The notes: generated by a model from the letters alone, not told the origin. DNA of 11,505 nucleotides from JBGTIS01 sp041745535 (GCA_041745535.1 JBGTIS010000274.1:1-11505); one strand, 5' to 3'; counted from the first letter of the stretch, positions 1 to 6,376 are shown. Translations and numbers: made by a program.

Positions 1-758
1 CCGATTTGCTCCAAAGAAAGAGGCTCTTCTGTACCAATACCGAAAAACATTTTAATTACCTGTCTTTCTCGCTCGGTAAGGGCTGCTAAAGCACGGCTCA
101 TTTCAATCTGTAATGAAGATGTATATGCCAGATCCTGGTCAGTTTCATCAATGTCGCCATTTTCCAGTACGTCCAGTAATGAATTGCTTTCACCATCCAC
201 AAAAGGAGCATCTACTGACAACTGCTTTGAACCAGCCAGTAAAGTATTGGTTACTTCCTTGGAATCCATTTCTAAAATATCAGCCAATTCTTCTGCTGTA
301 GGTTCACGCTCATATTTTTGCTCCAGTTCTGAAGCTACCGTTTTAATTCTGTTTAAAGCACCAGTTCTGTTCAAAGGAAGTCTTACAATACGTGACTGCT
401 CGGCTAAAGCCTGCATAATGGATTGTCTGATCCACCAAACAGCGTACGAAATAAATTTAAACCCTCTGGTTTCGTCAAATCTCTGAGCTGCTTTTACTAA
501 ACCCAGGTTACCTTCATTAATTAAATCGTTAAGGGACAGACTACGGTTTTGGTATTGTTTGGCAACAGAAACCACAAAACGCAAGTTCGCTTTTGTAAGT
601 TTGTCCAAAGCTGTTTTGTCCCCACTTTTAATTCTTTTAGCCAAATCTACTTCTTCCTCAGTGGTAAGCAAATCAACTTTGCTTATCTCATTGAAGTACA
701 TTTCAAGGGATTGGCTATCCCTGTTGGTGAAGGTCTGGGTGATTTTTAATTGACGCAT
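1..758 (-). CDS. rpoD: RpoD/SigA-type sigma-70 factor (3' end cut by window edge)
   Basis: Sigma subunit that gives RNA polymerase its promoter specificity; probably the housekeeping factor or a close paralogue. I read 252 codons from the ATG at 758-756 to the left edge with no stop. The protein starts MRQLKITQ, the usual opening of Bacteroidota primary sigmas, which lack the long N-terminal region 1.1. Region 1.2 lies near residues 17-48 and region 2 near 52-121, with AKQYQNRSLSLNDLINEG and FISYAVWWIRQSI (core and -10 contacts). Region 3 spans about 131-208, with VDAPFVDGESNSLLDVLEN near 182-200. Region 4 begins at about 221 and is cut at LSLEQIG, just as the helix-turn-helix starts. Family members are about 285-290 residues, so some 35 are missing. 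Region 3 (RTGALNRIKTVASELEQKY) and the acidic stretch at 200-212 look more divergent than in textbook members, so a second rpoD-like copy elsewhere is possible. No Shine-Dalgarno sequence is visible. The family call is secure; housekeeping versus paralogue is not. Confidence 0.95.
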   Translation of the reverse strand, partial: MRQLKITQTFTNRDSQSLEMYFNEISKVDLLTTEEEVDLAKRIKSGDKTALDKLTKANLRFVVSVAKQYQNRSLSLNDLINEGNLGLVKAAQRFDETRGFKFISYAVWWIRQSIMQALAEQSRIVRLPLNRTGALNRIKTVASELEQKYEREPTAEELADILEMDSKEVTNTLLAGSKQLSVDAPFVDGESNSLLDVLENGDIDETDQDLAYTSSLQIEMSRALAALTERERQVIKMFFGIGTEEPLSLEQI

Positions 759-860
759 TTTGTTTTTAATATAATTGCAGAAAGATATATGTGAATAAAC
801 AATTTTTATTACATCAACATAAATAAACTCAATTTAGTGCAGAGTTTAATTGTTTTTTAC

Positions 861-894
861 CAAAATTATGGGGAATCTTTAAACATAATGCCAA
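861..894 (-). promoter_or_regulatory. Candidate Bacteroidota-type promoter for the sigma factor gene
   Basis: On the minus strand, TAATTTTG at 868-861 matches the Bacteroidota -7 consensus TAnnTTTG exactly. A TTG at 894-892 could be the -33 element, but the 23-base spacer is a few bases longer than usual. It would give a leader of about 95-100 bases before the ATG at 758. This is a match by eye in AT-rich DNA, so chance is a real alternative. Confidence 0.3.
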
Positions 895-1192
895 TTTTCT
901 TGTCAATTTTAAAATTAGGCACGAAATTTAAAAACGAAGAAACCCCAAAATAAGTTTCGTTCCAAGAAATATTTTTTATTTTTTTACCATTAATCATAAC
1001 GGTTTTACATTTCTTAATAATAAATCACATTAAATATGTTATTTACTACCAAGACAATGCATATTGCTGTTTTTACTTTTCCCGAATTTGTCATTTACAC
1101 AGCAACATGTAAAAAATGATCGTTAAATCTGGTAGATATTTTTTTTTAAGTTTGGTAAAAAATGCTAAAGACAAAAAAATTAAAATTATAGG

Positions 1193-1210
1193 TCATGTTA
1201 TATAACGTGA
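1193..1210. repeat. 18-bp near-palindrome (possible operator)
   Basis: TCAtGTTATATAACgTGA: a perfect 10-bp palindrome GTTATATAAC at 1197-1206, flanked by TCA and TGA that also pair, with a single mismatch position on each side. The size suits a dimeric regulator's binding site. It is about 435 bases upstream of the rpoD start codon and 200 bases past the stop of the DUF2062 gene. No protein can be assigned to it. Confidence 0.3.
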
Positions 1211-1255
1211 TGCAATATGCTTTTGTTTTTATTTTTTTCCAACTAATTAAACGCC

Positions 1256-1272
1256 AATATTGTTACAATATT
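1256..1272. repeat. Perfect 8+1+8 inverted repeat (possible operator)
   Basis: AATATTGT-T-ACAATATT is a perfect dyad with a one-base centre, 46 bases from the dyad at 1193-1210. The geometry is typical of a helix-turn-helix dimer site, but AT-only dyads also arise by chance in such DNA. Confidence 0.3.
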
Positions 1273-1341
1273 TTGAATTTTCCTACAAATTCTTTAAAAA
1301 TTTGCACAATAATAATTTCGGTTATCATTTTTTGATTACCA

Positions 1342-1368
1342 TATCGTTAACAAAACATTTGAACGATA
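1342..1368. repeat. 7-bp inverted repeat with 13-base spacer
   Basis: TATCGTT (1342-1348) and AACGATA (1362-1368) are perfect inverse copies, 46 bases past the stop codon of the minus-strand DUF2062 gene. As RNA it could be a weak 3' stem-loop, but no T-run follows on the minus strand, so it is a poor intrinsic terminator. Confidence 0.25.
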
Positions 1369-1413
1369 AGCGATTGTGAAAGAAAGACAGGTAAGGTTTT
1401 CTGTAAAGATGAA

Positions 1414-1896
1414 TTAATGTGCCAGGCTTTTGACTTTGCTTCTTCTAATTATCAGTAATAAGCAGTAATAAATACAGAAGCTTAATGGAACAGCGATAAT
1501 AGCCCAACTGAATATGCCAAGCAAACTCGCTATCCAGAACTTATTCACAGCAGCCATCCAGTCTGTTTTTATCACATTTATCATATCGTCTAACGAAATA
1601 GGCAATGGAGGCATATCAAAGGTATATTCACCAAACCGAACAAATGGGATAAACAGGGCTACCTGTACCGGATATACCAGGTTGCAGCAAACCATCATAA
1701 TTGGAGCATTAAGCCGAAAACGGATCGCGATAAAGGCGCATAAAATTGTAATAATACCTAAAATAGGAACTACACCCAACGTAATGCCCAATGCTATTGA
1801 TAAGGCTAATTTCTCAGGAGTAACTCCCTGTTGTAGCAGGGTAAGCACTGGAGTAACAATTTTCTTTTTAAAAAAATTAGCTGCCGCGGTTTCCAT
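1414..1896 (-). CDS. DUF2062 family membrane protein
   Basis: Small integral membrane protein of 160 residues; the molecular role of DUF2062 proteins is not established. The family signature is near residues 26-52, where VTPEKLALSIALGI runs into a glycine- and proline-rich hydrophobic segment (GVVPILGIITILC). It continues into a second hydrophobic block around 62-86 (RLNAPIMMVCCNLVYPVQ), and a C-terminal membrane helix lies near 122-150, ending in a basic tail. The N-terminus (FFKKKIV) is basic and probably cytoplasmic. Length is normal for the family. The ATG at 1896 is preceded on the minus strand by GAGAG at very close spacing, not a convincing ribosome site. The gene stands alone, with over 600 bases of non-coding DNA on each side, so it is probably its own transcription unit. 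In other bacteria the domain is sometimes joined or adjacent to glycosyltransferases, but the glycosyltransferase here is 1.6 kb away and on the other strand. Confidence 0.85.
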   Translation of the reverse strand: METAAANFFKKKIVTPVLTLLQQGVTPEKLALSIALGITLGVVPILGIITILCAFIAIRFRLNAPIMMVCCNLVYPVQVALFIPFVRFGEYTFDMPPLPISLDDMINVIKTDWMAAVNKFWIASLLGIFSWAIIAVPLSFCIYYCLLLIIRRSKVKSLAH

Positions 1897-1946
1897 CTCT
1901 CATTGTAAATTTATAAGCTGATTTTGAAAATAATTTAATATTACTG

Positions 1947-1963
1947 AGCCGGCATTACCGGCT
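1947..1963 (-). other. GC-rich hairpin in the probable leader of the DUF2062 gene
   Basis: AGCCGG (1947-1952), loop CATTA, CCGGCT (1958-1963): a 6-bp perfect stem that stands out in otherwise AT-rich DNA, 51 bases upstream of the DUF2062 start codon. No T-run follows on either strand, so it does not look like a terminator. It could be a leader structure or half of a regulatory site. Confidence 0.3.
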
Positions 1964-1986
1964 GATACTATTTCCGCGGAGTAGCA

Positions 1987-2006
1987 TAGGTAAAATTTTA
2001 TACCTA
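1987..2006. repeat. Short dyad TAGGTA / TACCTA
   Basis: TAGGTA (1987-1992) and TACCTA (2001-2006) are perfect inverse copies around an 8-base AT core. It lies 24 bases from the GC hairpin and 91 bases upstream of the DUF2062 start codon, so an operator is possible. Confidence 0.25.
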
Positions 2007-2260
2007 CCTGTAACCCTGTATGAATGAATTAATAAATTGTAAACAAGTTGATAAATACCTTTACTGTAATCTGCCAGTTTTGTTGCATTTCCAAGGGCTA
2101 ATATTACATGAATTCTGAGGTAAAATCTTTTGTGGTAGTAAAGCTGTAAAAAGAGTTTTTGGCAACGGAAAATTTAATCGAAAATTATTCTTAAAAATCG
2201 TTTACCGAAGTAAAAATTTAAATACCAGTAAACAATTTTTTTTTAAGCCAATAAGTATAA

Positions 2261-2268
2261 CAAAGGTA
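2261..2268 (-). promoter_or_regulatory. Isolated -7-like box TACCTTTG
   Basis: On the minus strand this is an exact match to TAnnTTTG, but no TTG-like -33 element sits at a fitting distance. If used, it would give the DUF2062 mRNA a leader of about 360 bases. Weak. Confidence 0.15.
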
Positions 2269-2478
2269 GCAGGTTGAACTTAAAATACCGCTTAAGTTTT
2301 TATCGCGTTTTCACATGTAAGAAATTTAGTTCTATTTTTACTTTTTTCAACATTATTTAAGAATTGATATTCAAATATATGTAATTATTTTGATATTTAT
2401 TATAATTATATAAATTTTATTTTTCCAATAGGCACGTAAGAAGTAATTGAAGTTAGCCATAAAAAATAGCCAATTCAC

Positions 2479-2528
2479 AATAAAATGAATCTACATTGAA
2501 AGGAATAATACTAAATAAGCATTTTATT
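2479..2528 (-). repeat. 9-bp inverted repeat just after panB
   Basis: AATAAAATG (2479-2487) and CATTTTATT (2520-2528) are perfect inverse copies with a 32-base interior. On the minus strand the structure begins about 10 bases after the panB stop. TTATTAATAA at 2524-2533 is a palindrome overlapping one arm. The stem is almost all A-T and no clear T-run follows, so a role in transcription termination is only a guess. Confidence 0.25.
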
Positions 2529-2537
2529 AATAAACCA

Positions 2538-3371
2538 TCAATAACTTTCCTTTTCATTAGGAAAATCAGACGATTTTACGTCGGTAATAAAGTGGTTCAC
2601 AGCATCGGTAATAACGGTATGTAAGTTAGCATAATGGCGCAAAAACCGGGGTTTAAAATCCTGTGTTATTCCCAGTAAATCATGCATCACCAAAACCTGT
2701 CCGTCGGTGCCATTACCAGCTCCAATACCAATGGTAGGAATGGAGAGTTCTTTGGAAACTTTTTCTGCCAGTAAAGCCGGTATTTTTTCCAGCACCACGC
2801 CAAAACACCCGTGCTCTTCCAGCAGTTTGGCATCGTCCATTAGCTTTTTTGCTTCCATTTCTTCTTTGGCTCGAACGGTGTAGGTACCAAATTTATAAAT
2901 AGACTGTGGGGTAAGACCTAAATGCCCCATCACCGGTACGCCTGCGTTCACAATCCGTATAACCGATTCGATAACTTCTTTGCCACCTTCGAGTTTTACT
3001 CCATGTGCTCCTGACTCTTTCATAATACGAATGGCAGAGCGCAATGCCTCTGACGAATTACCCTGGTAAGACCCAAAGGGAATGTCTACAATTACCAACG
3101 TGCGCTTTACGCCTCTTACTACAGAAGAAGCATGGTAAATCATCTGATCCAGGGTAATGGGGAGCGTAGTTTCATGCCCTGCCATCACATTCGAGGCCGA
3201 ATCACCAACCAGGAGCACATCTATACCAGCATCGTCCAGTACTCTGGCCATGGAAAAATCGTAGGCAGTCAGCATCGCTATTTTCTCGCCACGCTGTTTC
3301 ATGGCCTGCAATTGGTGGGTGGTAATTCTTTTAACAGATTTTGAACCTTCTTCGGACTTATGTACTGACAT
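2538..3371 (-). CDS. panB: 3-methyl-2-oxobutanoate hydroxymethyltransferase (PanB)
   Basis: Cytoplasmic Mg-dependent enzyme that transfers a one-carbon unit from 5,10-methylene-tetrahydrofolate to 2-oxoisovalerate, giving ketopantoate: the first committed step to pantothenate and coenzyme A. The 277-residue barrel shows the expected motifs: LTAYDFSMA near 34-42, LLVGDSASNVMAGHETT (metal ligand D57), VVDIPFGSYQG (D96), VKLEGG (E128), GHLGLTPQS near 149-157, and VLEKIP (E195, matching E. coli catalytic E181). GIGAGNGTDGQVLVMHDLLG follows near 215-234. I chose the ATG at 3371 (MSVHKS). The frame stays open to an ATG at 3506, but that would add 45 basic, low-complexity residues absent from PanB and would overlap the start of the divergent glycosyltransferase. 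No ribosome site is evident. No panC or panD is adjacent. Confidence 0.96.
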   Translation of the reverse strand: MSVHKSEEGSKSVKRITTHQLQAMKQRGEKIAMLTAYDFSMARVLDDAGIDVLLVGDSASNVMAGHETTLPITLDQMIYHASSVVRGVKRTLVIVDIPFGSYQGNSSEALRSAIRIMKESGAHGVKLEGGKEVIESVIRIVNAGVPVMGHLGLTPQSIYKFGTYTVRAKEEMEAKKLMDDAKLLEEHGCFGVVLEKIPALLAEKVSKELSIPTIGIGAGNGTDGQVLVMHDLLGITQDFKPRFLRHYANLHTVITDAVNHFITDVKSSDFPNEKESY

Positions 3372-3500
3372 TTTATGGTAGATTTGTGGGTTAATAAAGT
3401 AAGTATAAAAACGATTCTGAAACAGAAAGAGCGGTAAATTTAGTATTTTTTTAGTGCTTTTATTTTTTGTATTGTCTTTTTTGAGAAATTTACGAACTAC
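3372..3500. promoter_or_regulatory. Divergent promoter region between panB and the glycosyltransferase
   Basis: These 129 bases separate two start codons facing away from each other, so both promoters should lie here. On the plus strand TATTTTTTG at 3461-3469 resembles the -7 box with one base too many. I see no clean box for panB. Both leaders would be short. Confidence 0.4.
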
Positions 3501-4565
3501 ATGCATATTCTCTTTTTAGTTCCTTATCCCAAAGCCCAGGCACCTTCGCAGCGGTTTCGGTTCGAGCAATATCTGAAATTTTTGGACCAGGCCGGATTCA
3601 CCTATGCATTCTCTCCGTTTCTGAACCAACAGGCTTGGGCCATTCTGTACAAGTCGGGTTACACCTTTCGTAAAATAACCGGAGTAGCCAAAGGATTTGC
3701 AAAACGCTTTTTAATATTGCTCACCGTACAGCGGTACGACTTTATTTTTATTCATCGTGAAGCCACACCCATTGGGCCGCCTGTTATTGAATGGATAATG
3801 GCTAAACTATTCAGAAAGAAAATTATTTATGATTTTGATGATGCCATCTGGCTCCCCAATACTTCAGCCTCAAACCGGGTAGTGGCTACTATTAAGTGGC
3901 ATCAGAAAGTAAACAGCATTTGCCGCTGGAGCTATAAAGTAAGCTGCGGTAATGCTTATTTGTGCGATTTTGCCCGGCAGTTTAACCCTCAGGTGGTGCA
4001 CAACCCTACTACCATCGATACAGTGAACCAGCACAATACATTGAAGCATCAGCTGGAAAAAGAATTGGTAATTGGCTGGACCGGATCGCATTCCACGCTG
4101 CACTATCTGTACCCGATTTTTCCATTGCTGGTAGCATTGAGAAAAAAATATAGTTTTAAGGTAGGCGTAATTGCCAATGCCCCTCCTGCTTTTCGGGCTG
4201 ATTTTATTGAGTTTATTCCCTGGAACAAAGCTTCTGAAATTGAGGATTTACTACGGTTTAATGTAGGACTAATGCCTTTAACCGATGACCCGTGGGCAAA
4301 AGGAAAGTGTGGATTTAAGGCCCTACAGTATATGGCGCTGGGTATTCCTGCTTTGGTATCGCCGGTGGGGATGAATACCGAAATAGTAGAAAATGGCAAG
4401 CATGGATTCATTTGTGCTACTAATGCCGATTGGTACCGGTATCTGGAAATGTTGATTACCAAACCTGACCTTAGAGAAGAAATGGGCAAAGCCGGCAGGA
4501 AACAGGTAGAAGATAAGTATTCGGTGCTTTCCAATCAAAATAACTTTTTAGGTTTATTTTCCTGA
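3501..4565 (+). CDS. GT4-like (GT-B fold) glycosyltransferase
   Basis: Probable sugar transferase acting at the cytoplasmic face of the membrane on an unknown acceptor; 354 residues, full length. The N-terminal Rossmann half opens with HILFLVPYPKAQAPSQRFR, an arrangement common in GT4 proteins. YDFIFIHREATPIGPPVIEW lies near 79-98 and IIYDFDDAIWLPN near 108-120. The nucleotide-sugar half starts near 188 with LVIGWTGSHSTLHYL and has GLMPLTDDPWAKGKCGFK, then ALQYMALGIPALVSPVG, near 256-290. In classical GT4 enzymes this region carries an E-x7-E motif; here both positions are replaced (KCGFKALQ), a variant I associate with one Bacteroidota subgroup. The C-terminal KYSVLSNQNNFLGLF is a normal family ending, so no truncation. 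The gene is alone on its strand, divergent from panB and convergent with the anti-sigma candidate, not in a polysaccharide cluster. Substrate cannot be read from sequence. Confidence 0.85.
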   Translation: MHILFLVPYPKAQAPSQRFRFEQYLKFLDQAGFTYAFSPFLNQQAWAILYKSGYTFRKITGVAKGFAKRFLILLTVQRYDFIFIHREATPIGPPVIEWIMAKLFRKKIIYDFDDAIWLPNTSASNRVVATIKWHQKVNSICRWSYKVSCGNAYLCDFARQFNPQVVHNPTTIDTVNQHNTLKHQLEKELVIGWTGSHSTLHYLYPIFPLLVALRKKYSFKVGVIANAPPAFRADFIEFIPWNKASEIEDLLRFNVGLMPLTDDPWAKGKCGFKALQYMALGIPALVSPVGMNTEIVENGKHGFICATNADWYRYLEMLITKPDLREEMGKAGRKQVEDKYSVLSNQNNFLGLFS

Positions 4566-4629
4566 AAGCCAGTTCCTGAGTAAGGTAAGTAACAGAATGC
4601 ATTCCAAAAGCTTGTTGCACATTCTCGGT

Positions 4630-4700
4630 TTGTGGGGCCATAAACCAAGGTTATCTCCTGTGACAAGGGGCCCTTCCTTTGACCACAATTATTTTAGTTT
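4630..4700 (+). terminator. Possible terminator after the glycosyltransferase
   Basis: TTGTGG (4630-4635) can pair with CCACAA (4683-4688), with GGGCC (4635-4639) and GGCCC (4669-4673) able to pair inside. A T-rich tract (TTATTTTAGTTTTT) follows on the plus strand. The stem is interrupted and the loop long, so this is tentative. It lies in the 139-base gap between two convergent genes. Confidence 0.25.
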
Positions 4701-4704
4701 TTGC

Positions 4705-5133
4705 TTACTGTCGCTGAAAGCGTTTTTTTATTATGAGGAACCAGTCGCAGGTTTGCACAAACACCAGGATAATTAAACAAAATAGCAGTAACCATTTTAT
4801 TTTACCCATCAGCAGCATCAGATTTTTCAGAAAAGCCATATCAAGCCAGTACATGGCTCCTATACTTATGATAATGCCACCAGCAATACACGCAGCCAAT
4901 ATCATAACCTGTCGGAATACCTCATTTGATTCTTGCTTTCGTGTTGCCTGAAGCGCTACCTGATCGGCAAAGTTGTCGGGAAGCTGATAATGGGGAGTAT
5001 GGTCAAGCGCTTCAAATAACAACTGATAAGCTTTCAGGTCGGCTTGTTTTTCATGATCGCCTGTAGGGGAAGCATCAAAGTCGAATTGTTCTTCCAGCAT
5101 TTTCTGTATTTGCTCGTCGCTTAACTTTTTCAT
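4705..5133 (-). CDS. Putative anti-sigma / sigma-partner membrane protein
   Basis: Unnamed 142-residue protein. Its start overlaps the stop of the upstream ECF sigma gene by ATGA (start 5133-5131, stop 5132-5130), so translation is very likely coupled. The N-terminal 70 residues are soluble, acidic and helix-prone (MKKLSDEQIQKMLEEQFDF; LPDNFADQVALQA at 51-63). Two membrane helices follow, at about 76-97 and 112-134, ending in a basic tail (KKRFQRQ). A short cytoplasmic sigma-binding segment anchored by membrane helices is the usual plan of Bacteroidota ECF partners, and the LPxxFAxxV stretch just before the membrane recurs in such proteins as I remember them. There is no HxxxCxxC zinc motif, so it is not a ZAS-type anti-sigma. 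The role is inferred from gene order and topology; direct evidence of sigma binding is absent. Confidence 0.7.
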   Translation of the reverse strand: MKKLSDEQIQKMLEEQFDFDASPTGDHEKQADLKAYQLLFEALDHTPHYQLPDNFADQVALQATRKQESNEVFRQVMILAACIAGGIIISIGAMYWLDMAFLKNLMLLMGKIKWLLLFCLIILVFVQTCDWFLIIKKRFQRQ

Positions 5134-5696
5134 AACAGTTCTTCTTTTGGTAAAGCCGTCATCAGTTGCTCTTTCAACAGTTTTCGGGCCCTGAACAAAT
5201 AATTTTTAACTGTGCCTTCCGGCATTTGGGTAACTTCCCTGATCTCTTCATAATTCATTCCTTCCAAATGATAAAGCGTAAGCACAGTTTTATATTGAAC
5301 GGGCAATTTTTCTATTTGTTGATGGACGAATTGCCGCAAATCTTTTCTGGCAAACAGGCTATCAGGGCTTTCCGGCGAAATCGTAAATTTTCTTTCAAGG
5401 GCCGCGTCTTCTACATCTCCGGTAATCATAATCTTTTTCTTTTGCAGATAATTAATTGCTGTTCTGTAAGCAATGGTGGCAATCCAGGTTGAAAGTTTCG
5501 ATTGAAAATTAAAGTCTGCCAACTTTTGATATACTTTCAGAAAAACTTCCTGACAAAGATCTTCTCTATCTTCTTTGTCATGAATAAGTCGACCTATCAT
5601 ATGCACAACCAGGTGCTGGTATTGTTTTACCAGCATTGTAAAAGCCTGCGTATTGTCGTCTAGTATTTTCTTAACAAGAAGGTTATCGTCGATCAT
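5130..5696 (-). CDS. ECF-family RNA polymerase sigma factor
   Basis: Alternative sigma factor that would redirect RNA polymerase to a small regulon, probably held inactive by the membrane protein encoded downstream. With the start at 5696 it has 188 residues, normal for the family. Region 2 spans about 15-88: FTMLVKQYQHLVVHMI, then the acidic DREDLCQEVFLKVYQKLADF (43-62) and FQSKLSTWIATIAYRTAINYLQ. A linker follows at 89-120. Region 4 near 122-180 has IEKLPVQYKTVLTLYHLEG and the helix-turn-helix NYEEIREVTQMPEGTVKNYLFRARKLLK. The frame remains open to an ATG at 5786 (218 residues). I prefer 5696 because the extra 30 residues are not typical, include a nine-base A run, and overlap a perfect 9-bp stem; a start at 5786 would also leave only 35 bases to the divergent gene. 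Family is certain; start is likely but not proven. Confidence 0.92.
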   Translation of the reverse strand: MIDDNLLVKKILDDNTQAFTMLVKQYQHLVVHMIGRLIHDKEDREDLCQEVFLKVYQKLADFNFQSKLSTWIATIAYRTAINYLQKKKIMITGDVEDAALERKFTISPESPDSLFARKDLRQFVHQQIEKLPVQYKTVLTLYHLEGMNYEEIREVTQMPEGTVKNYLFRARKLLKEQLMTALPKEELL

Positions 5697-5722
5697 TTCC
5701 ACATTAGACCACGCTTTTCTGA

Positions 5723-5767
5723 AAATGTTGCGGAAGATAATTTTTTTTTCGGGTCGCTGCAACATTT
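5723..5767 (-). promoter_or_regulatory. Stem-loop in the leader of the ECF sigma gene
   Basis: AAATGTTGC (5723-5731) and GCAACATTT (5759-5767) are perfect 9-bp inverse copies; two inner positions can also pair, one as a G-U wobble. The loop contains a nine-base A run on the minus strand. The nearer arm is 26 bases upstream of the preferred start codon at 5696. It could be an operator or an RNA structure affecting translation of the sigma factor; the sequence does not decide which. Confidence 0.4.
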
Positions 5768-5821
5768 CAAAAGCAGGCCCTGTCATATGTAGAAAATTGT
5801 TAAACTAAAAATTTGAAAACT

Positions 5822-6163
5822 ATGCACGATGGAATCGCGGCTGCTATTATAATAACAGTAATGTTCGGTGGAATTATCAGTGTAATCAAAACCTTTCAGG
5901 ATTACTTCTTACGAAGGAAACTCATCAATATGGGGCAAGTTGACCAAACCTCGTTGAACATTTTGGGAGAAGAAAAGGATAGTCGATTTACGGCATTGAA
6001 ATGGGGGTTAATTATTTTATTCGGTGGTTTAGGGTTAGTTTTACTAGAGTTTATTCCCTATCGGCACGACTCCCCTTTTCCGTATGGTGTAGAAGCTGTT
6101 TTTATTGCTATTGGTTTCCTGATCTATTATTTTGTTGTTAAAAAAGAACTGGGTAAAAACTAG
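5822..6163 (+). CDS. Small three-helix membrane protein, divergent from the ECF sigma gene
   Basis: Unnamed 113-residue protein. The start is the ATG at 5822 (MHDGIAAAII); an in-frame TTG at 5813 would add three residues and is less likely. Hydrophobic segments lie at about 4-26, 59-79 and 87-106. Between the first and second is a charged cytoplasmic-type stretch (DYFLRRKLINMGQVDQTSLN). The tail is basic (VKKELGKN). I recall similar small proteins next to ECF sigma/anti-sigma pairs in Bacteroidota (DUF6249-like layout), but cannot confirm the family. The 125-base gap to the sigma start means the two promoters are close and may be co-regulated. A link to the sigma module is inferred from position alone. 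Confidence 0.75.
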   Translation: MHDGIAAAIIITVMFGGIISVIKTFQDYFLRRKLINMGQVDQTSLNILGEEKDSRFTALKWGLIILFGGLGLVLLEFIPYRHDSPFPYGVEAVFIAIGFLIYYFVVKKELGKN

Positions 6164-6229
6164 TTCTTTCCTCTCTGCTCTTACTTTTTCTTATTTTTCC
6201 CATTTATTATTAAAAAAATTACAAAATAC

Positions 6230-6260
6230 TTGCCTTTTAAAAATAAAACCAGCTACTTTG
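6230..6260 (+). promoter_or_regulatory. Weak promoter candidate for the gene at 6467
   Basis: TTG at 6230-6232 and TACTTTG at 6254-6260, 21 bases apart, resemble the -33 and -7 elements of Bacteroidota promoters, with one base missing from the -7 box. It would give a leader of about 200 bases that includes the repeat and stem-loop below. Confidence 0.2.
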
Positions 6261-6376
6261 TATTACACTGTACCTAACATTAATAAGTACTGGTGTTTGT
6301 TTATATCGTTGTTTACGCTATTCACCTGTAAAATTCGTCAGTTTACCTACTAGCAATTTATAAATAGAAGCGCATT

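Larger units (their letters stand above)
759..1413. other. 655-base AT-rich gap upstream of rpoD, no gene seen
   Basis: The stretch between the stop of the DUF2062 gene and the start of rpoD is very AT-rich, with long A and T runs. I find no plausible coding frame on either strand and no tRNA-like or rRNA-like sequence. It holds the promoter candidate at 861-894 and three short dyads listed separately (1193-1210, 1256-1272, 1342-1368). A weak inverted repeat AACGAA/TTCGTT sits at 933-938 and 956-961. The length is generous for a promoter region, so a small RNA cannot be ruled out, but nothing in the sequence names one. Confidence 0.5.
1897..2537. other. 641-base AT-rich gap between panB and the DUF2062 gene, no gene seen
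   Basis: No credible coding frame; the longest open stretch worth noting is a 13-codon one from ATG at 2109, which has nothing to recommend it. The gap must carry the promoter of the DUF2062 gene. It contains a GC-rich hairpin at 1947-1963, the palindrome TCCGCGGA at 1973-1980, a dyad at 1987-2006, a lone -7-like box at 2261-2268, a short direct repeat TAGCCA around 2454 and 2467, and an inverted repeat at 2479-2528 just past panB. Confidence 0.5.

Noticed and set aside
113..753. Plus-strand open frames across the sigma factor gene (113-301, 151-486, 549-749, 559-753)
   Set aside because: They are antisense shadows of the clear RpoD reading frame, with no recognisable domains.
1514..1921. 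135-codon plus-strand open frame
   Set aside because: Antisense to the DUF2062 gene, whose protein has a real family signature.
759..2537. CRISPR array or tandem repeat in the long AT-rich gaps
   Set aside because: No regularly spaced repeats; only isolated short dyads were found.
4665..4675. AAGGGGCCCTT as a terminator hairpin
   Set aside because: A near-palindrome without a usable loop and without a T-run directly after it.
5813..5821. TTG start for the small membrane protein at 5822
   Set aside because: Adds only three residues and the ATG at 5822 suffices; similar TTG (6889) and GTG (7864) starts were passed over for nearby ATGs.
6132..6353. 73-codon plus-strand open frame
   Set aside because: Overlaps the end of the gene at 5822 in another frame and consists of translated AT-rich spacer; no domain or start signal.
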